49,457 bases of DNA from DASXYG01 sp036502625 (GCA_036502625.1 DASXYG010000062.1:1-49457), one strand, 5' to 3'. Positions 1 to 10,717 are shown, numbered from the stretch's first letter. Notes: generated by a model from the letters alone, not told the origin. Translations and numbers: made by a program.

Positions 1-45
1 GGCCCCCGCCCACCCCGTCCCTCCCGTACGGGGTGGGCGGGGGCC
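1..45. terminator. Perfect 17-bp inverted repeat, terminator-like
   Basis: The arm GGCCCCCGCCCACCCCG at 1-17 is the exact complement of 29-45, with an 11-nt loop. It lies 14 bp beyond the stop codon of the minus-strand symporter, so it most likely ends that operon, and perhaps a gene arriving from outside the window as well. No U-tract is visible, which is common for actinomycete hairpins. The stem may extend beyond base 1. Confidence 0.6.
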
Positions 46-59
46 GCGCCGCCGTACCG

Positions 60-1523
60 TCAGGCCCGCACCGCCGCCGCCGACAGCTCCGGCGCGGGCG
101 GCGGCGCCATCCGGCGGTGCACCGCCTCCACGACCGCCGCCACCACGAGGTTCACCGCCAGCCCGATCAGCCCGACGTTCACCGTCCCGGCCAGGCTCGC
201 CGCCAGGTCGGCGGGCGCGAACGTCAGGAAGATCACCACCACCTCGCCGGCCACGATCCCGGCCAGCGCGGCGGGCGCCCGCAGCACGTTCCGCTTGAAC
301 AGCAGCGCCGACCCGATCGCCGGCGCGAGCTGGTCCAGGCCGCTGAACGTCAGCAGCAGCAGGTTCGCCAGCGCGTCCGGCTTCACCAGCCCCAGCACCA
401 GCGCCGCCGCGGTGGCCACCACGACCGTCGCCTGGTTCACCCGGAACTGCGCCTTCGGCGACTTCGCCCGCGCCAGGTTCCGCGCCACCAGCGACGAGAT
501 CGCGATCAGCAGCCCCGCCGACGGCACCATCGCCGTCGCGATCCCCGCGACCACCACCACGCCGAGCAGCCACGGCGGCAGCGCCTGCGACGCCAGCGCC
601 AGCATCGTCGCGTCCGGGTCGCCGTGGCCCTTCAGCACCAGCAGCCCCACGTACCCGACCACCAGCGGCAGCACCACGAACGTGTTGTAGATCGGCAGCC
701 ACACGTAGTTCTTGCGCAGCACCGTCGCGCTGCGCGCCGCCATCAGCGCCGGCCACTGGTGCGGCAGCGTCGCGAACGCCACCCCGATCGTGGAGATCGC
801 CATGTTGCTGATGTACCAGAGCACGTCGTAGTCGCCGGTCGTGTGCACGTACAGCGACCCCGGCAGCGCCTCCGCCACCCGGTGGAACACCTGCGTGAAC
901 CCGCCGGACAGCCCGATCGGGATCGCCAGCGACGTCACGATCAGCACGATCAGCATCAGCGCGTCCTTGAAGTACGACGTGGTCGCCACGCCGTGCAGCC
1001 CCGACCACAGGACGAACGCCACCACCAGCACGAACGCGATCACCATGCTGGCGTCGCCGGACGTCTTGTCGCCGGTCGCCAACTGCACGATCTTCCCCAG
1101 CCCGGTGATCTGGAGCTGGAGGTACGGCAGCAGGAACACCACGCCGAGCACCGCGACCACGATGCCGAGCGTCCGCGACCGGTACGTGCCCTCGAAGAAG
1201 TCCGCCTGCGTCAGGTAGCCGTGCTTGCGGGCCCGCCGCCAGATCAGCGGCGCGAGGAAGTACAGCACGATGTAGCCGAGCGGCACGTACGGCATCGAGT
1301 AGAACGACGCCGCGCCGCTGCTGGCCACCAGGCCCGCCGTGCCGAGGAACGTGAACGTCGTGAACACCTCGCCGGCCTGGAGCAGCCACATCGTGGTCAC
1401 CCCGAACTTCCGGCCGGCCACCGTCCACTCGGCCAGGTCCGCGGCCGGGCGCCGCCGCCCCAGGAACCCCAGCGCCGCGATGACCACGATCCCGACGACC
1501 GCGATGACGAGAACCATGCTCAC
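60..1523 (-). CDS. Sodium:solute symporter family transporter (SSS)
   Basis: A 487-aa integral membrane protein with about a dozen hydrophobic segments. The N-terminal part (AGRKFGVTTMWLLQAGE) and the overall pattern resemble SSS/PanF-MctP-type symporters, which import a small organic solute with Na+ or H+ across the cytoplasmic membrane. I chose the GTG at 1523. It overlaps the DUF3311 stop as GTGA and has GGAGG about 10 nt upstream; a longer open frame to 1715 only reads the DUF3311 gene in another frame. It is the last gene of an M20 hydrolase-DUF3311-SSS operon. Pairing of a small DUF3311/DUF997 membrane protein with an SSS transporter is a known arrangement (compare YhdT-PanF). The substrate cannot be read from sequence; the adjacent hydrolase suggests an N-acylated amino acid or dipeptide-like compound. 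Confidence 0.9.
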   Translation of the reverse strand: MSMVLVIAVVGIVVIAALGFLGRRRPAADLAEWTVAGRKFGVTTMWLLQAGEVFTTFTFLGTAGLVASSGAASFYSMPYVPLGYIVLYFLAPLIWRRARKHGYLTQADFFEGTYRSRTLGIVVAVLGVVFLLPYLQLQITGLGKIVQLATGDKTSGDASMVIAFVLVVAFVLWSGLHGVATTSYFKDALMLIVLIVTSLAIPIGLSGGFTQVFHRVAEALPGSLYVHTTGDYDVLWYISNMAISTIGVAFATLPHQWPALMAARSATVLRKNYVWLPIYNTFVVLPLVVGYVGLLVLKGHGDPDATMLALASQALPPWLLGVVVVAGIATAMVPSAGLLIAISSLVARNLARAKSPKAQFRVNQATVVVATAAALVLGLVKPDALANLLLLTFSGLDQLAPAIGSALLFKRNVLRAPAALAGIVAGEVVVIFLTFAPADLAASLAGTVNVGLIGLAVNLVVAAVVEAVHRRMAPPPAPELSAAAVRA

Positions 1524-1807
1524 CGGCCGTTCACCTCCGCACCGTCCGGGTCGTTGTCGTCGTCCTCGTCGTCGAGGTCCGGGTGCTCGCGCTGCTGCCA
1601 CCGCTCGTACGCCAGCAGCAGCGGCGTGATCAGCAGGCTGCCCGGCACGCACGTCCACCACAGGATCGACGGGATGCCCAGCCACAGGTGCGGGCCGTTG
1701 ATCTGCGGCAGCCACACCACGGCGAACGACAGCACGAACGCCAGCCCGCCGAGCACCCAGTACTTCACCGCGCGCCGCCCCGAGCCCCCGCCCGGCGGGG
1801 CGGTCAC
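1520..1807 (-). CDS. DUF3311 small membrane protein
   Basis: A 95-aa protein with two hydrophobic helices (from about YWVLGGLAFVLSFAVVW and from WWTCVPGSLLITPLLLAYE) and a very acidic tail rich in D and E. This is the DUF3311 pattern, a likely small partner of SSS symporters. The GTG at 1807 overlaps the stop of the M20 gene (GTGA), and its own stop overlaps the GTG of the symporter in the same way. Both junctions are therefore translationally coupled, which argues for fixed stoichiometry with the transporter. Function in the family is inferred from gene pairing only. Confidence 0.85.
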   Translation of the reverse strand: MTAPPGGGSGRRAVKYWVLGGLAFVLSFAVVWLPQINGPHLWLGIPSILWWTCVPGSLLITPLLLAYERWQQREHPDLDDEDDDNDPDGAEVNGR

Positions 1808-2952
1808 GACGCCACCAGCCGGGCCCGCAGCGCCGCGTCCGCCGCCATGTCCGCGATCGTCCACGCCATCGCCACGCCGCCCTCCACCACCGCGCGGTCG
1901 GCGTCCGGGCGGGCGCACCACGCGGCGAACTCCGGCGTGTGGTTCACCGAGCCGCCGCACTCGATGCCCAGCATCGGGTGGATCGCCGGCAGCTCCAGCG
2001 ACACGTTCGCCATGTCCGTCGACCCGGCCTTCGCCCGCTGCTCCGCGGTCAGCTCGGGGAACGCGCGCCCCGCCGCCTCCGCGTTCCGCCGGTACAGCGC
2101 GACCATGTCGTCGTCGTTGCGGAAGTGCGAGTACGACCGCGACGGCGACGACACCTCCAGCGCGCAGCCGGTCGCCGTGGCCGCGCCCTCGGCGCACCGC
2201 TCGACGCGCTCGCGCAGCACGAGCAGGTCCTCCAGCGTCGGCGACCGCACGTAGTACGACAGAGCCGCCTCGCCGGGCACGATGTTCGGCGCCTCGCCGC
2301 CGCGCGTCACGATCCCGTGCACCCGCTCGCCCGGCTTGATGTGCTGCCGCATCAGGCCGATGGCCACCTGCGCGACCGTCACCGCGTCGCCGGCGTTGAC
2401 GCCGAGCTCCGGGGCCATCGCGGCGTGCGCCGTACGGCCGGTGAACGTGAAGTCCATGTCGGCGATCGCCAGCGCCTTGTGCGCCACCTGCTCGTACGGC
2501 GACGGGTGCACCATCATCGCCGCGTGCGTCCCGGCGAACGCGCCGCGCTCCAGCAGGTACACCTTCCCGCCGCCGGACTCCTCGGCCGGCGTGCCGAACA
2601 CCTTCACCGTGATGCCCAGCTCGTCGGCGACCGGCGCCAGCGCGTACGCCGCCGCCACCGCCGCGCCGGCGATCACGTTGTGGCCGCAGGCGTGCCCGAT
2701 CTCCGGCAGCGCGTCGTACTCCGCGCACACCCCCACGACCAGGTCACCGCTGCCGCGCGTGGCCACCAGCGCGGTGTCGAGCCCGGCGGCGCCGGACTCC
2801 ACGGCGTAGCCGGCATCGGCGAGCGCGTCGCCCACCCAGCCGCACGCCCGGTGCTCCTCCCACGCGAGCTCGGGATGATCATGGATTTCATGGCTCAGCG
2901 CGATGCATTTCTCACGCGCCGTGTACGCGCCTTCGCGCGCGGCGTCCTTCAC
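1804..2952 (-). CDS. M20 family metallo-amidohydrolase (AbgB/PM20D2-like)
   Basis: A 382-aa M20 peptidase-family hydrolase. Visible zinc/catalytic motifs: HACGHN at 87-92, GTPAEESGGGK around 120-130 (metal-bridging Glu and general base), and a late NHTPEF. The order and the EYDALPEIGHACGHN block are typical of the AbgB / p-aminobenzoyl-glutamate hydrolase and PM20D2 branch, which cleaves N-acyl amino acids or odd dipeptides in the cytoplasm. It heads the operon with DUF3311 and the symporter, so uptake and cleavage of the same substrate is the natural inference. Start ATG 2952 lacks a strong Shine-Dalgarno; AGGGGG is not well placed. The exact substrate is unknown. Confidence 0.9.
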   Translation of the reverse strand: MKDAAREGAYTAREKCIALSHEIHDHPELAWEEHRACGWVGDALADAGYAVESGAAGLDTALVATRGSGDLVVGVCAEYDALPEIGHACGHNVIAGAAVAAAYALAPVADELGITVKVFGTPAEESGGGKVYLLERGAFAGTHAAMMVHPSPYEQVAHKALAIADMDFTFTGRTAHAAMAPELGVNAGDAVTVAQVAIGLMRQHIKPGERVHGIVTRGGEAPNIVPGEAALSYYVRSPTLEDLLVLRERVERCAEGAATATGCALEVSSPSRSYSHFRNDDDMVALYRRNAEAAGRAFPELTAEQRAKAGSTDMANVSLELPAIHPMLGIECGGSVNHTPEFAAWCARPDADRAVVEGGVAMAWTIADMAADAALRARLVAS

Positions 2953-2989
2953 GTTTACCAGGGGGCTTCCTCTCAGGTGCCGACGTGAC

Positions 2990-3637
2990 CCGCGCGGAAA
3001 CGTAGCAAATCACCCCCGCGACCAAAACCCCCATATTCCGCCACCCGGAACGCATCCCACAATTCCGCACCCCAGAACCCACCCACCGACCAGGAGAGAG
3101 GGGCGCAGGGGGGCTGGGGAAAGGCGCGCGAACCCCAGAGGCCGGGGGAGGCACGCGACCCCTGGGAGCACGGGAGGGGGAGAGGCGCGCGAACCCCGGG
3201 AGGCAAGGGGGAGGCGCGCGAACCCGGGTGCAGGGGAGAGGGGGCGCGACCGCGGGGTCTGGGAAGACGCGCGAACGCTGGAGGCAGGGGAGAGGCGCGC
3301 AGGGGGCTAGGGAGAGGGGCGCGACCCCCGGGTCCGGGGAGTGGGGCGCAGGGGGCTGGGGAGGCGCGCGACCGCCTGGGCAGAGGCGTGCCCCCGGGTC
3401 TGGGAGAGGCACGCGACGCGGGGCCGGTAGGAGCGACCGCGGGCGTCAGGAGTGGCGCGGGCGTGGGGCCAGGGGAGACACGCGGCCCGAGGGCTTGGGG
3501 GAGAGGCGTGCGACCGCCGAGGGCAGGGAGAGGGCGCGACCCCGGTCCGGGGTGAGGCGGGCAGGGAGCGGCGAGTGTGGGGGCGGAGGAGCGGTGCGCG
3601 GGGGCGGGGGCGGAGGAGCGGTGCGCGGGGGCGGGGG
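2990..3637. repeat. Gene-free degenerate GC-rich tandem repeat tract
   Basis: About 550 bp (3090-3637) consist of about 17 imperfect units of roughly 22-30 bp built on GGGGAGAGGCGCGCGACCCC. Clear cores lie near 3123, 3150, 3183, 3212, 3242, 3268, 3318, 3363, 3407, 3505 and 3532. The last two units share the stretch CGGAGGAGCGGTGCGCG exactly, 27 bp apart (3584 and 3611). The first 100 bp (2990-3090) is comparatively A/C-rich promoter-like sequence for the M20 gene. Long minus-strand frames here read only Pro/Arg/Ala-rich low-complexity sequence, so I do not call a gene. Confidence 0.75.
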
Positions 3638-4285
3638 TCAGGGCGTACGTAGGAGTCCGGCCATGTCGTCCGGGTCGCGGGCGCTGCCGCGTAGGCCCGC
3701 GAGGTACGCGGCCGCGCGGCGGAGCGGCCAGCCGTGCGCGGCCATCAGGCCGCCGCCCAGGGTCCGCAGGTACGCCGGGGACGGGGCGGCGGGCGGGACG
3801 TCCGCGCACCGCCACGGCGCGGTGAACGTCACCAGCGGCACCCCGTCCAGGTCGCCGGCGTGCACGAGAGTCTCGTAGCGGCCGTCGCCCAGCCGCAGCC
3901 GCCCGTCGCGGACGAGCGCCGCGAGGTCCACGTCCGTGCCGGGGGAGCGGTACATCTCCTGCGCGGCGATGTCCGCGAACTGCCCGGACGTCACCAGGTA
4001 CGCGCGCGCCGCCGCGTGGCCGTCGTCCCCGTCGCCGCCCTCGATCCCGCCCCGGTCGTCCGGGTCGTACAGCGCGAGCCCGCCGCCCCACATCGGCGAC
4101 TCCAGCGCGAAGTACACCGCGCCGGGCAGCCACACCGCCCGCGTACGGCGCGGCGGCGACCCGTCGCGGCACCCGGGGTTGGCGCGCGACCCGCCCGGCG
4201 GCGTGCCCCCGGAGATGTAGCACCCGAGCCGCCGCGCATCCATGTTCGCGCCATAGCTGACGTACCAGACCAGACCATCGCCCAC
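3638..4285 (-). CDS. Gamma-glutamylcyclotransferase-fold protein (often labelled histone deacetylase)
   Basis: A 215-aa protein beginning WYVSYGANMDARRLGCYI. The YGxNM turn at 11-15 is the signature of the gamma-glutamylcyclotransferase/AIG2-like (BtrG) fold. Actinomycete homologues with the GCYISGGTPPGG and PGCRD blocks are often listed as histone deacetylase; I see no deacetylase motif and regard that label as a legacy misannotation. Reaction unknown, perhaps an amide/cyclotransferase. The GTG at 4285 sits 6 nt after a GATAAT-like -10 box on the minus strand, consistent with a leaderless mRNA. It lies between the repeat tract and an exporter gene, apparently alone. Confidence 0.7.
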   Translation of the reverse strand: MGDGLVWYVSYGANMDARRLGCYISGGTPPGGSRANPGCRDGSPPRRTRAVWLPGAVYFALESPMWGGGLALYDPDDRGGIEGGDGDDGHAAARAYLVTSGQFADIAAQEMYRSPGTDVDLAALVRDGRLRLGDGRYETLVHAGDLDGVPLVTFTAPWRCADVPPAAPSPAYLRTLGGGLMAAHGWPLRRAAAYLAGLRGSARDPDDMAGLLRTP

Positions 4286-4370
4286 GCGGCGATTATCCCC
4301 GCGCCCGCGTCCCCGCGCAGGCGCCGCCGCGCGGCCACGCGCTCCGCGGCCGCAACGCTGCCAGCGCCGG

Positions 4371-5576
4371 TTAGGCCCGCGCGCGCTCCGCGACCCCCGC
4401 GTCCACGGCGCCCGCCGCCGCCTGCTCCCGTACGTGGCGGCGCTCCAGCACCGCGGACACCCCCACCACCCCCACCGTCAGCGCCGCGAGCCCGGCCCCG
4501 AGCCACGGCACCGCGGACGTGCCGAACCCCTCGATGACCAGCCCGCCCAGCCACGGCCCGAGCATGTTCCCGGTGTTGAACGCGGACACGCTGGACGATG
4601 CCGCCAGCGTCGGCGCGTCCCCGGCCAGCCCGATGACCCGCCCGTTCAGCACCGGGTTGATCACGAACCCGGCGACCCCGAACGCCCCGGCGAGGACCAG
4701 CACCGCCCACGGCACGCGCACCGCGACGCCCAGCAGCGCGAGCACCACGGCCAGCCCGGCGAGCCCCCAATACAGCGTGCGGAACGGGTACGCGTCGGCG
4801 ACGCGCCCGCCCACCACCACGCCCAGCACGCCGCCCACCCCGAACACCATCAGCACCACCGGCACGAGCCCCGGCGCCAGCCCCGTGACCCCGGTCGCCA
4901 GCGGCGCCACATAGCTGAACACCCCGAAGATCGCCGCCGCGACCACCGCCGTTGTGGCCAGCGCCGCCCAGATCCGCGCCGAGGCGAACGCCCGCACCTC
5001 CGCGCGCAGGTCCGGCCGCGCCTCCGCGCCGGACACCCGCGGCACGAACACCGCCACCCCCGCGAACCCGAGAGCCGCCAGCGCACCCACCGCCCAGAAC
5101 CCGGCGCGCCAGCCCAGCGCCTCGCCCACGACCGTGCCCAGCGGCACGCCCACCACGTTCGCCACGGTCAGCCCGCCGACCATGACGGCCAGCGCCCGCC
5201 CGCGCCGCTCCGGCGGCACCAGCCGGGTGGCCACCACGCCGCCGACCGCCCAGAACGCGCCGGTCGCCACCGCCGTCAGCACCCGCGCGGCCATCAGCGC
5301 CCCGTACGACGGCGCCACCGCCCCCAGCGCCTGCCCGGCCGCGAACACCCCGAGCGCGGCGAGCAGCGTCACCTTGCGCGGCAGCCGCAGCGTCAGCACC
5401 GCCATCACCGGCGCGCCCACCAGCATCCCGAGCGCGAACCCCGAGACCAGCAGCCCCGCGTCCGGGATCGACACCCCCAGGTCCGTGGCGATCTGGGGGA
5501 GCAGCCCCGAGATCATGAACTCCGTGGTGCCGAGCGCGAAGATGCTCAGCCCCAGGACGTAGACGGCGATCGGCAT
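4371..5576 (-). CDS. MFS drug exporter, DHA1/Cmx-CmrA type
   Basis: A 401-aa major facilitator protein with 12 predicted hydrophobic segments. TM1 carries LGTTEFMISGLLP, the DHA1 (Cmx/CmrA, AraJ, YdhP-like) start with the conserved TEF, and LRLPRKVTLL marks the loop 2-3 motif A region. Such pumps use the proton gradient to export chloramphenicol-like drugs or arabinose. The ATG at 5576 follows GAGGGG by 7 nt. It lies 74 bp downstream of, and co-directional with, the TetR gene, so the pair looks like a regulator-pump unit. The gap carries its own palindrome (AATGATCATT, 5596-5605). The actual substrate is not readable. Confidence 0.88.
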   Translation of the reverse strand: MPIAVYVLGLSIFALGTTEFMISGLLPQIATDLGVSIPDAGLLVSGFALGMLVGAPVMAVLTLRLPRKVTLLAALGVFAAGQALGAVAPSYGALMAARVLTAVATGAFWAVGGVVATRLVPPERRGRALAVMVGGLTVANVVGVPLGTVVGEALGWRAGFWAVGALAALGFAGVAVFVPRVSGAEARPDLRAEVRAFASARIWAALATTAVVAAAIFGVFSYVAPLATGVTGLAPGLVPVVLMVFGVGGVLGVVVGGRVADAYPFRTLYWGLAGLAVVLALLGVAVRVPWAVLVLAGAFGVAGFVINPVLNGRVIGLAGDAPTLAASSSVSAFNTGNMLGPWLGGLVIEGFGTSAVPWLGAGLAALTVGVVGVSAVLERRHVREQAAAGAVDAGVAERARA

Positions 5577-5589
5577 GGCACGCCCCTCA

Positions 5590-5615
5590 AATTGGAATGA
5601 TCATTACTGAATAAC
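5590..5615 (-). promoter_or_regulatory. AT-rich promoter/operator ahead of the MFS gene
   Basis: A short AT-rich island in the 74-bp gap between TetR and the exporter contains the perfect palindrome AATGATCATT (5596-5605) and a second imperfect dyad ATTACTGAATAA (5603-5614). This is a plausible binding site for the adjacent TetR protein; I infer that from position only. Confidence 0.4.
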
Positions 5616-5650
5616 GGCGGCGAACACCGCCCCCGTACGGGCCGGACCGG

Positions 5651-6223
5651 TTACGCGGGCGGCGCCACGGCGTCCACCACCGTGTCCGCCACGGCCATCA
5701 GCCGCCGCCGGTCGCGCACCGTCCGCGACATGACCCGCAGCCCGTTCATCGACGCGTGCACGTAGTCGGCCAGCACCGCCGGATCGCCGCCACCGCTCGC
5801 GCCCGCGATGGCCGTGCGCAGCGCCTGCCGCATCCGCGCGAACGACCGCTCCACCAGCGCCGTCACCACGGGATCGCGGCCGCCGAACTCCACCGCCGCG
5901 TTCACCGCGAAGCACCCGCGCGGCCCGTCGCCGAGCTCGTCGTCGACGACCGCGGCGAGCAGCGCGCGCAGCCGGTCGCGCAGCGGCACGCCGCCGTCGG
6001 CCAGCAGCGCCTCCTGCCGCTCGGCCATCAGCTCGTCGTAGCGGCGCAGCGCCCGCTCGTACAGGCCGCGCTTGCTGGCGAACGTGGCGTAGATGCTGCT
6101 GCGGCCCAGGCCCGTGCCGTCGCAGAGGTCCTGCGCGGACGTGCCCTGGTAGCCCTTCTCCCAGAACACCCGCATCGCGGCGTCCAGCGCCTGGTCCGGA
6201 TCGAACTCCTTCATCCGCGGCAT
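5651..6223 (-). CDS. TetR family regulator
   Basis: A 190-aa TetR repressor. The N-terminal helix-turn-helix reads GTSAQDLCDGTGLGRSSIYATF (split as GTSAQDL and GLGRSSIYATF, about residues 27-48), followed by the usual helical ligand-binding region. It resembles the MKxFDxDxAL subgroup that often controls oxidoreductases or pumps; the TetR at 30515 is a paralogue with the same opening. The ATG at 6223 sits 6 nt after TAGCGT (6230-6235, minus strand), suggesting a leaderless transcript. It probably controls itself and the MFS exporter just downstream. Confidence 0.88.
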   Translation of the reverse strand: MPRMKEFDPDQALDAAMRVFWEKGYQGTSAQDLCDGTGLGRSSIYATFASKRGLYERALRRYDELMAERQEALLADGGVPLRDRLRALLAAVVDDELGDGPRGCFAVNAAVEFGGRDPVVTALVERSFARMRQALRTAIAGASGGGDPAVLADYVHASMNGLRVMSRTVRDRRRLMAVADTVVDAVAPPA

Positions 6224-6369
6224 GCCCGTACGCTAACACAATCGGGAACGCCCGTTACAGTACGGGCCGGGCGCACCGGTCAGGAATCGAGAAGCGCACC
6301 CGCCCGCGCGCACGTAGCGTGATCGTCACCGGGCATCACCGGCCCGGGACCACGACACGAGGAGCGACC

Positions 6370-6726
6370 ATGACCGGAACGCCCACCGAGGGCATCAAGA
6401 CCGTCCTGCACCCCGTCACCGACCTCACCAAGGCGAAGGCCGTGTACTCGGCGCTGCTCGGCATGGAGCCGCAGTCCGACGCGCCCTACTACGTCGGCTA
6501 CGAGGCCGCGGGCCAGCAGATCGGGCTGGTGCCCGGCGACGGCGCGCAGGGGATGACGGCGCCGGTAGCGTATTGGCATGTTGCGGACATCACGGCCAAG
6601 CTGGCCGAGGTGACCGCGGCCGGCGCCACCGTGAACGAGGCCGTACGCGACGTCGGCGGCGGCCGCCTCGTGGCGACCGTGACCGACCCCGACGGCAACG
6701 TCCTCGGGCTGCTGCAGGACCGATGA
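6370..6726 (+). CDS. VOC (glyoxalase/bleomycin-resistance fold) protein
   Basis: A 118-aa single-module VOC protein: beta-alpha start KTVLHPVTDLTKAKAVYSAL, middle YWHVADITAKLAEV, and the closing TDPDGNVLGLLQ. Family members bind a divalent metal and act as dioxygenases, epimerases or drug binders; the activity here is unknown. ATG 6370 follows GAGGAG. It is 67 bp upstream of the UvrA-like gene on the same strand, so co-transcription is likely. Confidence 0.85.
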   Translation: MTGTPTEGIKTVLHPVTDLTKAKAVYSALLGMEPQSDAPYYVGYEAAGQQIGLVPGDGAQGMTAPVAYWHVADITAKLAEVTAAGATVNEAVRDVGGGRLVATVTDPDGNVLGLLQDR

Positions 6727-6793
6727 GCGCCGGCGGGGACCGCCCCGGCGGCCCCGCCCGCCACCCATCCCGCCCGACACAGATGGAGACACG

Positions 6794-9182
<2,389 letters not shown>

Positions 9183-9184
<2 letters not shown>

Positions 9185-9197
9185 CCCGCCGCGGGCT
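9183..9197. terminator. Small bidirectional hairpin between convergent genes
   Basis: AGCCCG (9183-9188), a CCG loop and CGGGCT (9192-9197) form a 6-bp stem spanning the stop codons of the UvrA-like gene and the opposing reductase. It is short, so only a weak terminator call. Confidence 0.35.
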
Positions 9198-9796
9198 CAG
9201 CGGACCCGGTCGTAGACAAGGGACAGGGTCCCGTGGTCGCCCGCGGCCTGGCGCGCCAGGGTCCACGGGCCCTGGGGGAGACCGTCGTCGAACAGGCGCG
9301 GGCCGCCGCCGAGGACGACCGGGAAGACCGTCAGGGCCAGGCGGTCGACCGCGTCGGCGGCCAGCAGGGCCTTGATGACGGACGCGCTGGACAGCACCAG
9401 GATGTCGCCGCCCTCGGACGCCTTCAGCTCCGCGGCCACCTCGGCGGCGGGACGGTTCTCGATGGCCGTCCGCTCCCACGGCGCCTCCGTCAGCGTTGAG
9501 GACAGCACCACCTTGTCCGCGTCGACCAGCCACTTCGCGAAGCCCTCGTCGCGCGGGTCGGCGCCGTCCATGCCGATGACGGTGGGCCAGAAGCCGAGGA
9601 ACCCCTCGGCGTTGACCCGCCCCAGCAGCGCCGTCGTCGCCGGCTCCCAGAGGGCGGTCAGGTGGTCGCGGGCGACGTCGGTGGTCGCGTACGGCATCAC
9701 CCAGCTCATGTCCACCGGGTTCTCCGGCGCGGCGTAGCGGCCGTCGAGGGACAGCGCGATGTTCGTGACGACCCTGCGGCCGGTCTGCTCGGTCAT
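9197..9796 (-). CDS. RibD C-terminal/dihydrofolate-reductase-like protein
   Basis: A 199-aa protein of the RibD_C family: N-terminal VVTNIALSLDGRYA, central ILVLSSASVIKALL and VFPVVLGGGPRLFDD. Stand-alone actinomycete members are presumed NAD(P)H-dependent reductases of unknown substrate. The ATG at 9796 overlaps the stop of the ArsR-SRPBCC gene (ATGA), so the two are translationally coupled and should share promoter and operator. This is a common pairing in actinomycetes, where the regulator seems to control the reductase. Confidence 0.88.
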   Translation of the reverse strand: MTEQTGRRVVTNIALSLDGRYAAPENPVDMSWVMPYATTDVARDHLTALWEPATTALLGRVNAEGFLGFWPTVIGMDGADPRDEGFAKWLVDADKVVLSSTLTEAPWERTAIENRPAAEVAAELKASEGGDILVLSSASVIKALLAADAVDRLALTVFPVVLGGGPRLFDDGLPQGPWTLARQAAGDHGTLSLVYDRVR

Positions 9797-10638
9797 GTCG
9801 TGCTCCTTGGGTTCGTGTGCCGGGTACGCGCGGGGCGCGCGGCGAGGACGGCCGCGAGCGTGTCGAGGCTCTGGCCGAAGCCGATCTCGATGCCCGCGAT
9901 GAAATCCGCGGAGCCGACGGTGCTGCCGGTGACCCGGTAGCGGACGTCCAGCTCCGTGCCTTTGCCGGCGGCCCGGAGGCCGATGCCGACGTGGGCGGTG
10001 AACGCGGCCCCGCCGCCGGGCAGCAGCGGGGACAGCCGGTACGCGAGATGCGCACCGGGCCGGACGTCCTCGACGACGCCCTCGGCCCGCCCGGCGACCG
10101 GATCGGAGCCGTCGGCGTCATCGGCGTCGCGGTACTCCTGGACGATCCGCCCGCCCGGCCGCGCCTCGAAGACCAGCTCCGAGACGCGCAGGTCGTCCGG
10201 CGTCCACCAGCGGGCCAGCAGTTCCGGCTCCGTCAGGTGCTTCCAGACCAGCGCGGGGCGCGCCGCCAGCGACCGTTCGAACCGGAACGAGCGGCCGTCC
10301 GCCCACCCCGCCTCCGTCGCCGCCAGCCGCTCCGCGCCGACGCTGACCCCGTAGCGGTCGAACGCCTCGCCCGCCTGGTCGGCGGTGTCGGCGAGCCCGC
10401 CGAGCGCCGCCGCGAGCTCCCGCAGGGGAGCGGTGCGCAGCGCGTACACCCGCCGCTGCCCGGTGCGCCGCGACTCGACCACGCCGGCGCGCTCCAGCGT
10501 CTGCAGATGCTTGGTCGTCTGTGGCTGCCGCGCCCCGGCGAGCTGCGCGAGGACGCCGACCGACCGCGGCCGCTCGGCCAACAGGGCCACGAGCCGCCAG
10601 CGGGCCGGATCGGCCAGCGCGGTGAGGAGTGCGTCCAT
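9793..10638 (-). CDS. ArsR-type winged helix fused to SRPBCC (AHSA1) domain
   Basis: A 281-aa two-domain protein. Residues 1 to about 80 are an ArsR winged helix (LADPARWRLVALLAERPRSV, ARQPQTTKHLQTLERAGVVE) without the metal-binding Cys box. Residues about 118-270 are an SRPBCC/AHSA1 hydrophobic-ligand fold (RFERSLAARPALVWKHLTEPELLARWWTP). I infer that the second domain senses a hydrophobic molecule. The ATG at 10638 has an imperfect inverted repeat directly upstream, and the gene is coupled to the RibD-type reductase. Confidence 0.88.
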   Translation of the reverse strand: MDALLTALADPARWRLVALLAERPRSVGVLAQLAGARQPQTTKHLQTLERAGVVESRRTGQRRVYALRTAPLRELAAALGGLADTADQAGEAFDRYGVSVGAERLAATEAGWADGRSFRFERSLAARPALVWKHLTEPELLARWWTPDDLRVSELVFEARPGGRIVQEYRDADDADGSDPVAGRAEGVVEDVRPGAHLAYRLSPLLPGGGAAFTAHVGIGLRAAGKGTELDVRYRVTGSTVGSADFIAGIEIGFGQSLDTLAAVLAARPARTRHTNPRSTT

Positions 10639-10643
10639 GAACC

Positions 10644-10669
10644 CGAGTATTCACTACAACGAATATTCG
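10644..10669. promoter_or_regulatory. Inverted repeat operator for the ArsR-SRPBCC gene
   Basis: CGAGTATTC (10644-10652), 8-bp spacer, GAATATTCG (10661-10669): a dyad with one mismatch, 6 bp upstream of the regulator start and 48 bp before the divergent gene. AT-rich in a GC-rich region. Assignment to this ArsR protein is by position. Confidence 0.6.
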
Positions 10670-10717
10670 TGTCAAGGAATAAGTTGCGGCGTCGTCCCGG
10701 GCATAGGGTCGCTGACC

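Noticed and set aside
3090..3637. CRISPR array
   Set aside because: Units are degenerate, spacing is irregular, there are no unique spacers between identical repeats and no cas genes.
2973..4223. Long minus-strand frame of 416 codons across the repeat tract
   Set aside because: It reads Pro/Arg/Ala/Ser low-complexity sequence, overlaps the cyclotransferase-fold gene out of frame and has no ribosome site; a by-product of GC-rich repeats.
3638..4285. Histone deacetylase
   Set aside because: The name circulates for homologues, but the sequence has the YGxNM cyclotransferase/AIG2-like start and none of the His-Asp metal motifs of deacetylases.
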